A stretch of DNA of 64,000 bases from Sweltsa coloradensis (GCA_024449915.1 JAMZAV010000165.1:186001-250000); one strand, 5' to 3'; positions 32,641 through 46,993 are shown, counted from the stretch's first letter. Notes: a model not told the origin generated them from the letters alone. Program-made: numbers and translations.

Positions 32641-33971
32641 AGTACCCGGGAACATAAGCATTAAACTGATTGATATATATTTATTTATGTATTATTGTGT
32701 CATGGCAGTAAAGAGCAGAGCTCCAAACACACTTGGTGACTGACTGGTATGAATGAGGGATAAGTGATAGGGTTTTGAGTTTAGTTGGTATAAGGGCGCG
32801 TCAACTGTAAGGATAATGCGCTACTCAAGCCTATGATAGGCTAGGGATGACAGACCCATGCTGGATCCAGCCTTATGTAACACAACAGAAGGTTAGGAAT
32901 ATTTTAGTCCCGATAGAGGTAGCTCAACCCTACTCGCAGATTCTGCTTCGAGTGTTCGATACCAGTCTGACTGACGGTTTATGTTATGATATACTTCTTG
33001 GATAAGATCTCAGTCTGACTTCGAGTCTTGTTGAACAGCCCTAGCACATAACTTATTTATCCTCTCAAGATAATATACCTAGTGGCACATGAACAATTGG
33101 TTTGGGTTTTCATTCGATGCCAAATCTTATTTTAACAAGAATTACGATATTTCATTTTTAAGTTCTGAATCAAAATATTCATACCATTGATAGTTACATC
33201 ATGGACTTACAACATTGAAAGTCATTGCCACATTCAATAGTCGTCATTGGCCGAGAATCCCCCAACTCAACCATTATTAATGATCTCAAATTATAAGACC
33301 ATGATTTATTCGCTATTTAGAATAAGTGCATTTTGTTTATGAAAAAGTTGTAGCTTATCAGCCTTCGCACACAAAAAACACATATGCAAATACAAATAAA
33401 TAATTACAAATTCTGTAATTATTTTAGAGGCAATTAATTATTCAAAATAATTATACAACTTTATACATTTCTCAAATATTATTTCAATACAGAGATATTC
33501 CTTATGACTAGCTTCTAAATGTGTTGTATCAGTTATTACTCTCACAATAGAAAAAAATATGAATTATCACAAATAAACATAATTTTGTATTATAAAGATA
33601 AATTGAAATATTTTAACGAAATAAATTTTATCTACACATCTGCTATGAAACTGATTAACGTTATGATTAATAATTGTCTTGTGTTTATTAGTATGTAATT
33701 GCCTAAAACGATTTATATAATACATTAAAATGACGATCTTAATCATATCAAGCAGCCAAAGATGTTGGAATAGTATGTAGTAGGCAAGCACAAGCAGCGT
33801 CTTCACTTAATACAAAATGTCAACACACATAACAAAATATATAGACGGACCCGGCACTTCCACCAAAGACGAGAATTTTCTTGTCCTAAATGAAATGCGT
33901 GGAACTGGAAGGTGTGAAAGTTGTTATCTTTCAGGAATAAAATGCTTAATTTTGATTCCCAATTGATATCA
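32641..33971. other. Intron; short repeat relative and dispersed motif
   Basis: Around 32790-32880 is a relative of the repeat at 30660 (GCGTCAAC..., CCCATGCTGG). ACCCGGCACTTCCACCAAA lies at 33849. The rest is AT-rich. Confidence 0.5.
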
Positions 33972-35391
33972 CTAGAAAAACGCTTAAGTCCCGCCGCGTT
34001 GATGGATGAGCTTTTTGTAGTTTTTAGTTTGAGTGGGATACCTTTACTTTTGCAAGTGCTTTGTTTTGTTGCCTACGCATTGTAGGTGATTGTTGTCAAG
34101 TTTCTATTGTTTCTTGTCAATTGGTATTATTTACCGTAAAAAACTTATATTAAAAGCTTTATTTCTATGGATTCTGGCTAACTTTTTCAACTTTTTCTTT
34201 CAAAAGGTACTACATCACCATAACCTTAAAGGGGTATTTAACCGCTAAACTCAAAAAATATATTTCATTCAGGCTAACTAGTAATGAATTTAGCAATTAA
34301 CAGAAAAATTATTGGGGCCACCATGACCTCCCAAAAAATTGTCAAACATGACATTTTTTGAGCTAGGTCCCATCGGCAAAAATCTCCCATAAGAAATAAC
34401 ATGGGGACGATCTTTATGCCCCGTGACCTTGGAGGATTTTGATCCAAAAAAATATTGGCCATTATTGACGTACTCGACAGCCTTTTCTGTAACTTCACTA
34501 TATTTTGTTTTGTAATTTGGGCAAGTAGTTCGGTCAAAATATGATGATTACCAAGATGGGGTGTGATTTTGGAATGCATATTTTTGCGTGTTTGAGGGTA
34601 TATTTGGGCACAGTTTCAAGACACGATGTTATAAAGGGGCATTTTAGATTGGTACTATGCTCTAGTATCTATGTGGACCAAAAAAGAAGCAGGTTAAAGC
34701 CGATTTAGGAAATTTTCCAAAACACCAATTTTCGCCAATTTCTGGATCAAAAAAATTAAAAATTCGTGTTAAATCACAGTTACAAGATATTATTTTTTAA
34801 ACGGTCATTTAAGTGTAGTATTGTGCTATAGATCACGTGGTAAAAAATAATTTTTGGGGTTTTTAGCCCCTTTAATGTCCATGTATAATATGAACGTTGT
34901 AGCCCCACCCGTTTGGTCAGAATTGGCCCAAATGGCACGAAAATATCGCACAAAAAATCAAAAAACTTATATTAAAAGCTTTATTTCTATAGATTCTGGC
35001 TAACTTTTCCAACTTTTTTTTCAAAATGTACTACATCACCATAACCTTAATGTCCATGTATAATATGAACGTTGTAGCCCCACCCGTTTGGTCAGAATTG
35101 GCCCAAATGGCACGAAAATATCGCACAAAAAATCGAAAAAAATCGTAAAAGTACGATATTCATGAGAAATATTTCTTCGATTGTACCCAAAAACGTAGCA
35201 AGTCTAAGTTCAGAGATTTTGAAGGTCCTGTCAAATTTTCATCAAGATCGCATATGCCGTTTGCCCGGTAGAGAGCAAACAAACAGACAAAAATACAAAA
35301 AAAAACAAAAAAAAAACACCCGAGCTAAATTTTTTGGGGGGGTCAGTGAAATTGAAGTCTTCCACTCGCTTCGCTCGCTACGCTCATCCAA
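33972..35391 (-). mobile_element. Family A (subtype 2) Helitron-like element interrupted by family C
   Basis: The plus strand runs from CTAGAAAAACGCTTAAG to CGCTACGCTCATCCAA. Family C copy 34230-34871 splits it at a TTAA that is single in sister elements (ACCTTAATGTCC). An internal duplication repeats the CCCACCCGTTTGGTCAGAAT block at about 34900 and 35080. Confidence 0.85.
34230..34871 (+). mobile_element. Family C TTAA-type element, copy 4, nested
   Basis: AGGGGTATTTAACC to TTTAGCCCCT, flanked by TTAA at 34226-34229 and 34872-34875. The host family A element supplies the empty site. It retains the shared minus-strand open frame (34274-34579). Confidence 0.9.
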
Positions 35392-36070
35392 AAATATATA
35401 CAAATATATACAAATGTTTTCAACAATATGATTTTTTTGCAATGTTTCATTTTTCCCATGTTTAAATTGAATCCACTACGGGCAAACAAAATATCTGGAA
35501 CATCCCAGAAACTTGTCTTTTTGTCTTTTTGGGTATTTTTGTACACAATGTTATTTTTGAACCATTACAAAAATCCTTTTTATCATTAGAATTTTTACCC
35601 GGGCTAAAATCATTAAAAAACTGTAAATTCCCACTTTACCTTCACAACGTATACTAAGTAAGACGGTATGGAATCATTTACAGGGAAAAAAGATAATTCA
35701 CGACAAATAAGACTTAAGAAGAGACAAATTCACACAAGTAAACATCATTATATAAAGAAAGATTATTTGAAACATTTTTACCCAATTTTAAAATTGAACC
35801 AAATTAAATTGGTAAACACATTTTAAGGAAAGTTCATTCCACGCGAGCGCGACCTATCGAAGTGAAGATGACAGCAAGCGTGAGTGAAGCAGGTGCATTC
35901 CCTTGACACAATGCGGTGCATCCTTGCAACGCGTTCCATGCGCTTGCCAAGGGATTTATCTGGAGACTGACTGTTTCTTGGCAGTAATCTGACACATTAT
36001 GCTACACATCGGCCAACAAGAGAAACTGACACCTACGGCCATGAATTCATTGAAGCGGAACTTAAATTAA
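35392..36070. other. Intron, nothing recognised
   Basis: AT-rich sequence with no supported feature. Confidence 0.5.
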
Positions 36071-36846
36071 CTAGGAAAACGCTTAAGTCCCGCCGCGTTG
36101 TTGGATGAGCGTAATTGGTGCATTGAGCTGCCATGTGTTATGCGGATTTTCTGTTGTTCTGAGGAAAAATCATTACTAAGTTGAATTTTTTTTAAATTAA
36201 ATTAAATAAAATAAAAAATTAACTTTAATTTTTTAATTTTTTAAAATAATTGTAATTGTTAAAAAAAGAAAAAAAATCGTAAAATTGCGATTTTTATAAG
36301 AAATAATTTCTCGATTGCGCTCAAATTTAACACTTATCTATTAATTCATAAAATAAGGGTTCTGTGAAAAAATCATTACAATCGGATAAAGCATGTAGGT
36401 GTTATAAGTCAAAAAATTGTTAAAAAAAGAAAAAACCCGTAAAATTTCGATTTTTATGATAAATATTTTTTCAATTGCGCTCAAATTTTACACGAATATC
36501 TTAATTCATAAAATTATGGTTCTGTGAAAAAATCATTAAAATCAGATAAAGCATGTAGGTGTTATAAGTCGAAGAAATTTTAAAAAATCGAAAAAAATCG
36601 TAAAATTGCGATTTTCATGAGAAATATTTTTCCGATTGCGCTCAAAAACGTGGCAGTTCTAAGTTCAGAGATTTAGAAGGCCTCCAGAAAATTTCATATC
36701 AATTGGAGTATCGGTTTAGCCGGAATCGTGTGGACAAACAGACAAAAATACAAAAAAAAGAAAGAAAAAGAAAACAAAAACATTCCGGATTTTTTTCTCC
36801 AGTGTAGTGAAATGGAATCTTCGCTTCGCTCGCTACGCTCATCCAA
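36071..36846 (-). mobile_element. Family A Helitron-like element, full length
   Basis: The plus strand runs from CTAGGAAAACGCTTAAG to GCTCATCCAA, with flanks ATTAA and AAATC. The body has three AT-rich blocks with the phrase AGCATGTAGGTGTTATAAGT twice. Confidence 0.85.
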
Positions 36847-38593
36847 AAATCACGTAGAATAACCTTATTTAGAAAAGAAAGGGGGTTATTTACAACACAA
36901 CTTACTGCACATACAAAAACTCGGTTGGTGATTATTGTTGTTTTAACTACCTAATTACCACACTTAAATTTGTAACTTACATTTTTTAATTTATCTTCAC
37001 TTCACCAATTATTTCCGAATATGAACTCCGAAAAAAAATTAACTGTGGTTTGACATTAAAAGGTGGTAAGATTTATATCAAACAAGGGAATTTCACATAA
37101 GGGAGTTAACATGCGAAGAGGCAAAACATTGCATGAAATAAAACTTTTATAACAACATCATTGACGAAACGAATGATAGAGATTTATTACGTTTAATCCG
37201 TCTTACAATAACTCACGATTTAGTTTTGCTGCGACTTACAATTTTTCTTTATTAATTTGCATGCACCTCCTACCCCCCCCCCCCCCCTCTTGCCCATCCG
37301 CCTTCTATGCGATGCAAGTGGTTTGGAACAAATTGCCAGAAATGAAATGTTACTTGGAACCCAAATGATTTTGCCAATTTATTATTCAAAGAAAAATTAA
37401 ACGATGTTACTTATCTAATGACATGTATAATAGTATCAGAGTGTCATAACATTTTGTTATGTAGACAGGGATTCTACTTAACGTGTGCCCATTGCAATTA
37501 ATTCCCACGGCGTGTTCTCACTAATTAGATCGCCGAGGGGTAGGCTACGTGCCAAGAGTACTTGTAGTAGGTAATAGACAATGTCGCCGGCCAAAGTCAC
37601 GTCGCCCGTCATAACTCTATCAACATTGAGTGACGCTGTGTTCTGAGCCAGCTCTCTCGTGTGCGACTCTGTTCTTTATCACGGACACAAACATGTGTGT
37701 CATGGTCAGTGATGCTTTAGCCTAATAATACTTATGATCTTAAGTTAAACGCGAAACTTGACGAACTACTATTGGGTGTGTTAAAAACTGTGATTTATGT
37801 TGGATAGTATTTTACCAAAGATTCTGAACATAGTTAATTAATTTCAAATAAATCGACCTATATGAATTGAATTATTGTCACATTTTTTAACGAGGCAATT
37901 TATTTACTGTTTAAAAATACTTCTCTAACTTCTTCTTCAGGTTCCATTCTATGTGTAATTTTGTATGCTCACATCACCCATACATAAATTGCATCAGTAC
38001 GAATAAAACTCCCTGAACGTAATATTTAATGAGCTAATAAAGTAGGTCTGTTCCGGTTGGAATTTTGTAAGTTTGTATAGAACAATAAAAAATTTTCTTT
38101 CTTTCTTTAAAACACGCCAGTTTCGTGGCCATGGTCGATTAGTTCATCGTCTCGATTGACGTCGTTGCGAATACCCGAGGCGTAAACTCGAGCATACCGC
38201 GTCACAAGAGTGTCATAACTCAATGTAACGTCGCGACGCTCCAATGACATCGTCGCTTAATGACGCGCAGACAGTCGCTCTTCGTGCCCTAGACGATAAC
38301 AATGTGTCCGACGAGCCGCGGTGGATATAGCTCGGTGGGTGCGATGATCGGCGTAGTATTCGCACCAGGGTTCACCGGAGCCGAGGAGGTGGCGCGCTCT
38401 GGCGACGACGCCGGGAAACATCTCGCGTGGCAGCGACGCCGCGGTTGGTACAACAGAGAGCTTTCAGGAATCCCAACACTGGATGCGACTTGACGATGGA
38501 CTAAGTTAGGATGTTCAAACCCCAGGATAAGCGGACTATCTATCGACACCTTGACGAAACCTATATTTGTATCATGTACAGATCTAACGGTGA
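36847..38593. other. Intron; poly-C run and GC-rich tRNA-like stretch
   Basis: A poly-C run lies near 37275-37288. A GC-rich island at 38300-38480 is open on both strands without a recognised domain; part of it looks tRNA-like and is listed separately. Confidence 0.45.
38320..38400 (+). repeat. Possible tRNA-derived SINE head
   Basis: ATAGCTCGGTGGG fits an A box and CAGGGTTCACCGG is a weak B box about 45 bp later. The arms do not clearly fold as a tRNA. Confidence 0.3.
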
Positions 38594-38735
38594 AAACATT
38601 GTTTCATCTTATTTTATCTTACCTTACCTTATCTTATCTAACCTTATCTTATCTTATCTTATCTTATCTTATCTTATCTTATCTTATCTTATCTTATCTT
38701 ATCTTATCTTATCTTATCTTATCGTATCCTATCAT
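38594..38735. repeat. (CTTAT)n pentanucleotide microsatellite
   Basis: About 25 tandem CTTAT units with a few variants at both ends. Confidence 0.95.
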
Positions 38736-41700
38736 ATCATTGCCATTTATCAAAGTCCTATTTGGGTCCTCGACGAAGTGGATGTCGCTCTCTATATTAT
38801 GTTTAATTATTTTCACAATATTGTTTAAATTGAATTTTTTTTTGTTTTAGTTTGTTTGCTTTTATCTTTACTGCTTTCTATTTTAAATTAACATTTATTT
38901 TGAGAACAATAAGATGACAGATTTTTTTAAATGTTCCACTCCAACGCCGTTTTATTCTGCATCAAGAGTTAAAAGAGCATTATACAACACAAAAATAATA
39001 AATAAAAATAAAACACATTCACCTTTGACTGAAGCTTTCTCTCCTCCTTTGGTTATTTGAATTCGATTCATATTGTGATAAGAGTAAAATGTGTACGTAT
39101 CGTATCAGTTCACTCTTGAACATTATTCCGTCCGCCTGGCTTCAGACTAATACCTGGGCGGCACCATGTTGCACTCGCTAACAATGTGCGAAGTTTGAAG
39201 CTAAGTTTCCCAACAAGTTAGGTGGTATTGGCCAGCTATCAAACAGTTCCGTCACTGTCGCCGGACATTGGGCATAACGGTGAAAGTGTACAAGAGTACA
39301 GATTTGAGAAGAAAAAATGCTAATTGAGTAAAATCCCGGCAATTGGCTTGGCCGGATAGCAAAAGAACGAACCATACATCAAGAAGACAAGACAATAGGC
39401 GATTCAACCTTGAGGCTATAACCAATACCCTCTCGATACACAATCAGCTAGGACTCGTCTAACAATGGGAAATAAGACGTGACGTAACGCTGATAGAGCC
39501 AGCTCAACGCTAGCGCGCGAGCCTGTGAGTCGGGAGGTCGCCGGCTAGGTTCCGGCCACCAGCAATCATCAACTTAAGTGTGTTTAAAAGTGTTACTACT
39601 AATAATGAGCATTCTCGGATTATTTCCTATAAAAAAGATGTTATATTCAGTGGTCCCACTCACAACGTGTATCCACAGCAGTTATTTTATTTCGAATTGT
39701 TGTATGTCTCAGAAAATTTTTGGCAACCATCGATTTTTTAATGAGGATTGAATCTTTATCATCAATAATTTATCATTGTTATTTACATTGATTTACTGAT
39801 AACCCACCCATCACGACACTGCAAGGAGTGGTTTTGATCGTGTCTGTAGTGGCAGAAAGTAGCACAGCGGTGACGTAATAGCGGCCTCTGCCGCGACTCA
39901 GAAATGTTCTTATTTATTTGAAAATATTTGTATTAATGCTACACCAAACCAACATTGCAAACACGAAACTGTGCCAGTGTTGCTAAGTATAGCTCGTGTG
40001 GCTCAAATCAGCGAAATGTGGGAGTCTGTCGGCGCGTGCGACGTTGCCAAGTTATGTTTCTCCACGCATTATTAGGTCGCGAGGAATTTACTCGGAAAGC
40101 ACTGGCGTCCAGATAGCACGTAGGCCTACTCACAGCGCGTATAGCCCAAGGTTCGAGAAGGTGCCCTGTAAGATTGAGATTCAACTGTGAAATTATGTAG
40201 TTTGGGGAGAGCGACTTCCTTTTCAACAATAAGAAACATAGAACTTGGAAAGTTAACTATTTTGTAGCAACTTATTACAAATTGAACGTTTCCTGAAAAA
40301 TTCCGAAAAAGCTGCCGTTATCCCACCGAATTCAGAAGTGAATATCAAAATTATTATCTCAATTGCAGCCTTGCTTGAACACTTCAGTATCTCAAATTAA
40401 ATCATTTAAATAAATTGGCTCAGTGTTTGGGATCTCATGTTCATCCAAAAATGGACAGATACGCGTGTTGTGTTGATTTTTTTTTATATAGATAATTTTT
40501 TATAGATGGGTAACGTTTAAAGATCTTAAAGGATCCTTTTAGTTCCCATTTTCTATCCAGGAGCGACAATGTGATTCAGTAATTTTTTTATAAATGACAT
40601 TAACTTTTCGAAGTTTCTAATGTTGCGACAGCTGTTGCCAAACAAAGTGAAACTATTCTTGAATTCTTCATGACATTGCAGATAAAAACTGTTTCATTAC
40701 AATAATTTTCGTTTGCATTTTTCAAAGTGTTGGTGGTACCAACTTTGAGTTCTAACTATGAAATGTTTCAACATAAAAATATTACAAATAGTGATTGGAT
40801 ACTTTCTCTGAAGTCGAAGACATTAAAATACGCAAGTATGCGTCGCATTCTGATGGGATATTGAAATAAACATTAGAATACGCAAGTATTACATCGTATT
40901 CTGATGGGATATTGAGGTAAACATTAGAATACGCAAGTATGACATCGTATTCTGATGGGATATTGAGGTAAACATTAGCTCGTGTAACACAAGTGTTAAC
41001 TCTTAATGCACCAATCAGTTCAAAACGTTTTTAATTGGTTAATTGATAAAAAATTAACATGTTTTATCTTTGTATTTACCATTTAATTTATTATTGAATA
41101 TTTACTTCAGCTCGATACGTCCCTGATTGGAAACTTTCTAATGAATAGTAAATGCAACAAGTTCTTGATACGACAGTTTAGGGTTCCGCACCAACATCCG
41201 TGTAAGAATGTCGTGAGTGTGCGCGCGCAGTATGTTAATATAGTTGTTGGTCAATGTTTAAGCTGGAATGTTTTATGGTTGACCTTGTGTGACAGGTAGT
41301 CTCATTAGCATGGTGTGTCTTGCGTAAGAAGAGAGACGGGTCCGGGGGCGTGTGGCCGACTCTAGAAGCTCGTTCACGACTCATAGGAGGTGGTTGCATT
41401 CTCAATCCTACCTCCTATCTTGATGCCATTTGGTGCTTGTTCTCTGAACCGATTTGAAGATAGCTGATAACAATTATAGGAAAATAGCCGTGTCGAAGAT
41501 GATAGAGAATAATTATTTTAGGATAAATATCTCAGAAAACCCGTGTTTAATCGGGACATGCAACACGCGCCTCTTGGTTTCATAAAATTCTTACTTCAGA
41601 ACCATAATGTGAGCCATGCCAGACAGGGGTTGCTATAATAGCTTTCTTCAATAGAGCATGACCAAAAGAACGTCAGAAAACAACAACAACAAAACATCAT

Positions 41701-43600
41701 AAGTATTTTAACCGAATTAAAGGATAGACGTTAAATAAATAACTTAACAAATAAAATAAATAAACACAATTGATCTTTTAGTTTAGTGTTAGGTTCGAAC
41801 CTCTGAGCATGCAATCAAACAACTTTCATGCTGAGATTGATAGTTATGAGAAAAGAAAGCATCCCTCCTGAAACGTTACCAATGCTGTGTATTTATAATG
41901 GACGATACGGTAACTTTTTGTACAAGTGCACAAGGATGTAATTTCTCCTAAACACATTTCTTTAATTAAAAAAAAAATCGAGTTAAAAACAAATATTTTT
42001 TCCAAAATTTTCCAAATCTCGTGCATGCATCCTATGAACAGTAATTAGTTCGTATAAAGTGGAAATCAGTCAACTGATCTATATCGCCGATGATGTCTTC
42101 TACAGGTAGGTGGGCAGGGTGCACCGCCAGCGCCTAGCACATAGCTGTAGCAGTGATCGCGCATTGGGCCAACCTCCAAGCCACGCAAATAGCTCGGTCT
42201 ACTTTTAGCCACCAGCCAAACCTCCCGACTCTAGCCTGACCTTGAGCGCCCAACTACGGACACTGCTCACGTTACATACACCGCATTGCTAGCAACTAAT
42301 CACTAATACAATCATCATATCTCGCGTAGTAAAATAAATACACTGCCTTTCTACAAGCGGGAAACCCTAATTCTGTTTCTACATCCCTCCAACGAGTTTC
42401 ACAATATCTGGTAGGCTACTTTGTAAAAGTGAAGTCTCTAGAGTCAAACGTTTCGCTTATTTTCACACTGTTTTTTTTTGTTTCTTTCTTTTAACGAAAG
42501 GATGCCAGATTTAGGACTAACCTATGACCTCACAGAGCAGTCTCACGGGCTACGCTTCAGCTACCTCTATCGGCTATTGAAGTATTCAAAATTATTATTA
42601 ATATTGTAATAAATATGTTTCTGGTAGAACCCAGAATTGGAAACACAGCTAACATTCTTTTTCTTTTAAATATATTCGATGAAGGGGCCGGGATAATAAA
42701 TATCCTCCCTTTGGGTAAGGCTGACCCTCTGAGCCCCAGAGTCACTTAAAACAATTTGTATAATCCATTTTGAAGGAAAATGACAACGAAATTTACATAC
42801 CACACCCACAGATAACATTCTTAGGCCTAACTAATAACTATGATGGCGAAGAAAAATTCGCAGTATTCATTACTAAATAAGTGCACATTCCGTAAGAAAA
42901 AAACAACAGTGGCTAATTCTAACCAATGTGTAAGTAACACTTAATTAATTAATTGCCCTTACGATTATTTTCTTAAATAATTTAACAACTCACTGCCTAC
43001 ATCTGTAGACAATTTCACTCTCAAAGAACATATTGATAACATTCCAAATGTTTGTGTTAAGTAAGTAGCACCGCTCCCCTTTAAGCGACTCAGAGTTTAC
43101 TACGTCTCACGATAAAACCGAACACGAGCTTCAATTCAAATGCATTTTTGTTGACTTTGCCCTTCAACAAGAATGGTTCAGAATGTTTTGTCAACACTGG
43201 AGGTCAACGGTCGGGGAAGTCTAAACCAAACTTGATTTAAAATACCCGGCACCTCCAACAACATCGATTTTCAGTGCTAAATCATGACTGATTTTTATTT
43301 GTGTAGACTTCTTTATACTCGACACCTCCGCCAACAGCGAGATTTGAAAGCTTGAAAGAAACTTATTTATTTCATTTTAATTTTGTATCATCGTTCGACA
43401 ATCTGTATCTTGGTGATTCACGTATCAGTGCTTGTTAAAGAATAATCGCACATTCGCACTAATTGGAAAAACTGTTTGATTCCGATCACGCATTAATTTA
43501 TTATTCGTTGAATACAAATGTTCCGGAAATAAACATTTATTATTGTCCGGTCAAAAAATCGAACAAAAGTATTGTATCGGCAAAAATTAGACTGGGATAA
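38736..43600. other. Intron, mostly unrecognised
   Basis: Contains a 51-bp repeat at 40825-40978 (listed) and the GC-rich dispersed motif at 43244-43258. A weak tRNA-like stretch lies near 39510-39565. No exon was found. Confidence 0.45.
40825..40978. repeat. 51-bp minisatellite, three units
   Basis: Units contain AGAATACGCAAGTAT, CATCGTATTCTGATGGGATA and AAACATT. Inside each, GAATACG and CGTATTC can pair. Confidence 0.9.
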
Positions 43601-43609
43601 TTTGGTAGG

Positions 43610-43765
43610 GATTTGGAGGTAGGATATAGCTGCTTAAGAGGAATGAATCCCTTGCATGAAGATTAACGGCCGAAAAAACTTTATAAAAAACTTTAATTCG
43701 GGATTGCCGGTGACAAGTATCAAACTCGGGACCACGAGAATCAGTTTTGCACTTGAGCTGCATCT
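43610..43765 (-). repeat. SINE copy (same family as 941-1064), uninterrupted
   Basis: Shares TTAAGAGGA, GAATCCCTTGCAT, ATTAACG, CCGAAAAAAC and GGGATTGCCGG with the copy at 220-1064, but has no family C insertion between CAT and ACG. It provides the empty site for family C copy 1. Confidence 0.65.
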
Positions 43766-43984
43766 GTCGTACAAAGTATCTCTGGTGAGATAGGGTTAGT
43801 GGGGACTAAACCCAAACATCATGTATGTTACACGAGATACGCCTATACGCACTATGGCGTGAACACTCACGTGCATGGGTCAAAGTGATATCCTTGTCAA
43901 GTTGGTGATTAAAGTTTCTATATTAATTCAGTCTAGATTGGCGTCCCAACAGTGTGAACCACCGTTGACGGTCTCATCTCGCCA

Positions 43985-44120
43985 AACACACAACTCATCA
44001 TGCCAAACACACAACTCATCAAGTCAAACACACAACTCATCATGCCAAACACACAACTCATCAAGTCAAACACACAACTCATCAAGTCAAACACACAACT
44101 CATCATGCCAAACACAACCA
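43985..44120. repeat. 21-bp minisatellite
   Basis: Six to seven units of CACACAACTCATCA + AGTCAAA or TGCCAAA. The two unit types alternate irregularly. 21 bp keeps all frames open, so the overlapping frames are not genes. Confidence 0.95.
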
Positions 44121-45645
44121 GTCGTAGTGACAAGGATAGGAAACACAGTCATCTCACTGGGCTCACAAATCACAAGTGTAGCGCGCCAGTAGTGCATAGT
44201 AAAGTATATCCAGAACTTCTTCCTCAAACAGGTTTATTGCGAGTTTAATCTTAGCTCAGTAAAATGTGTGTACATTAACGTTCTGCTTTCGCTTGCTAGC
44301 GAGCTCACATGTTTGTTTTCTCTCTGTGTGATGAGCACTTGTGTGCAGGACGGAAGGTTTGTTGATGGTCCGAGCTGGTTCTAGACACGAAATAAGTTCT
44401 TGATCACCTTCACTTGAAATGTACTCGAGTAATCGGAAATGTTGTATTTGTGAGGAGGATTTGTGACATAATCTCATGATTTTTCAGGAATGTTATGTTC
44501 TACTTTTCATTACGACATACATACTTTATAAGCACGGGTACGAAATCACCCAAAATAGTGAGACAGACATTACACAATGTTTGCTCAAATGTTAAATGTT
44601 TTTGGTGGAGGTGCCGGGTCAAAAGTAATCTCTGTTTTTTGGAGGCTAACTGCGTTCCTTATTAAAAAAAACTTATATTATTATCCTTGTTGAAAGGTTA
44701 TGACAACAAAACACGTGCACAAGAAGGAATTGAAGAACGTACGGACGTAGAGATAGGTTATGTACAGGGGAGCTCCACACTAGACAAGAGACGCTTCGTA
44801 CTAGAATTACTTTCGATGAGATCTGCCGACTGTAATCGTACAGGTCTACAGGGTTACACCTAATACATCAATTCTGTGCCGTGCTGTCCTGATTGCTTAT
44901 TTTATTATAATTGGATCTCTTGGCCGCCACATAACCCTGCGAAGGTGAAGAGTCTGGGTGGCTTCTTTCAGGACTTAATCCGGACTATCTTTTATCCCCA
45001 ATGCCTTGGGCATTAATTAACAAAACCACCTGTAGAGCAGCTAGATTTAGATTACAGTTTGACATTTTGTTTCGTCGTATTGTAGTAAGTTCGTGGCATC
45101 CATGTGGAACCGAACAGTGGTAGGTCAGCAAACGAATAATTAATTTGATTCCTCGCCCTCCTCTAATGTAAGTTACTGTTTACCTCCAAGTAGCGTTGCG
45201 TGACATTGATGCATTCATAACAAATTATCAACACCACTTTTATTTAATTAACGTCTATCCTATATTCATGTTAAAAACTGATTTTCAAAAGAAGATAACT
45301 TTATAAATCTAATTACATAGACACAGACACAACAATGAATTACAGTTAAGTAAATGTTTAAAATAGTAATATTGAAAAATAAATAATAAACGCATTCGTA
45401 TTTAGAAGTCTACCCACTCAGTCATAGTCAGTGGGGGACATTAAACCAACAACAACAACAACAACAATGTATTAATATTTGATTAATTATCATTGCTTCA
45501 ATTTTTCTTTTAAATTATTCGATTCCTAGCTCAGTAAACTGGAATCTAATACCATAAGGAATTGAATTCCAAAATAATACGCCTCCGTACAAAAATGACT
45601 TTCTAAATTATTCAGAAATTAATCTAGGAACTTGCAATGTGTACA
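44121..45645. other. Intron with one dispersed motif copy
   Basis: GGTGGAGGTGCCGGGT lies at about 44604-44619. A CAA-repeat lies near 45450. Nothing else was recognised. Confidence 0.45.
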
Positions 45646-46065
45646 CTAGGAAGCTTCGCAAACGTTTTTACAGGCGCCTTGTTCGATGAGAGTAATTGAT
45701 GCATTGAGCAGCCATGTGTTATGAAGATTTTCTGTTGTTCTGTGAAAAAATCATTACAATCGGATAAAGCATGTAGTTTTATTTTAAGTCTAAGACATTC
45801 TTTTTTAAACGAAAAGAATCGAAAAATTGCGATTTGCATGAGAAATAATTTTTCGATTGCAATCAAAAACGTGGCAGTTCTAAGTTCAGAGATTTCGAAG
45901 GTCTCCAGAAAATGTCATCGCAATTAGAGTATCGGTTTAGCCGGAATCGTGTCAACAAACACACAAAAATACAAACAGAAAATAAAATAAAAATAAAAAC
46001 ATTCCGGATTTGTTTCTCCAGTGTAGTAAAATGGAATCTTTGCTTCGCTCGCTACGCTCATCCAA
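45646..46065 (-). mobile_element. Family A Helitron-like element, diverged
   Basis: The 3' terminus is damaged (CTAGGAAGCTTCG) but the inner word CGATGAG and the end CGCTACGCTCATCCAA remain. About 420 bp, shorter than sister copies. Confidence 0.7.
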
Positions 46066-46407
46066 TTAGAATACAATAATTTCTATCACGATCAACAATT
46101 TAAATATTGGGTAGAATTCCTAAATACCACCTTTCAATACTGTGTATGTATTTACCAGCACCCTATGCTTCATCCTTTTCCTCAATAGTGAAGCAATCAG
46201 ATTGCAATTCTTGTCTCAAAGTAATTGAATCAAACAGATGGAACATACTCAGTAGAAGGTCTTACTGCCAAAACCACTAGGCAATAACCAATAACAGAGT
46301 GAGTATAAAAATCTACAAGTAACCTCAACATTCCCTCAGTTACAAACCTCTTCATTCTATTTATAATTCCAATTATAATTATTAATTAATTATTATTATT
46401 ATTATTA

Positions 46408-46993
46408 CTAGGAAAACGCTAAAGTCCCGTCGCGTTGATGGATGAGCTTTTTTGTAAGTTTTTAGTTTGCGTGGGATCTATTTACTTATTAAGTGCCTTT
46501 TGAACGCATTGTTCATTGTTGATGATTGTTGTTAAGTTTCTATTGTTACTTGTAAATTGTCATTATAAACCTAAAAAACTCATATTAAAACCTTTATTCT
46601 ATGGATTTTGGCTAACTTTTTCAATTTTTTCTTACGAAAACTAATACTTCACCATTACCTGTCCATGTGAAATATGAACGTTGTAGCCCTACCCGTTTGG
46701 TCAGAATCGGCCCAAATGTCACGAAAATATCGCAATACAAATCGGAAAAAATCGTTAAAGTACGATATTCATGAAAAATATTTCTTTGATTGCACCCAAA
46801 AACAATACACCTCTAAGTTCAGAGATTTCGAAGGTCCCCTCCAATTTTCATCAAGATCGGATGTGCCGTTTGCCTTGTAGAGAGTTAACAAACAGACAGA
46901 AAAACAAACAAAAAACAAACAAACCAAAAAAAAACACCCGAGCTAAATTTTTTGGGGGTCAGTGAAACTGAAGTCTTCGCTTCGCTCATGCAA
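46408..46993 (-). mobile_element. Family A (subtype 2) Helitron-like element
   Basis: The plus strand runs from CTAGGAAAACGCTAAAG to CGCTTCGCTCATGCAA. It lies between ATTATT-rich flanks, 12 bp from the next copy. Confidence 0.85.

Noticed and set aside
38289..38549. Possible GC-rich gene on either strand
   Set aside because: No domain, no splice signals, and part looks tRNA-like; composition alone keeps frames open.
43875..44248. Repetitive Thr/Asn/Ser protein
   Set aside because: A 21-bp minisatellite keeps all frames open; no start context or homology.
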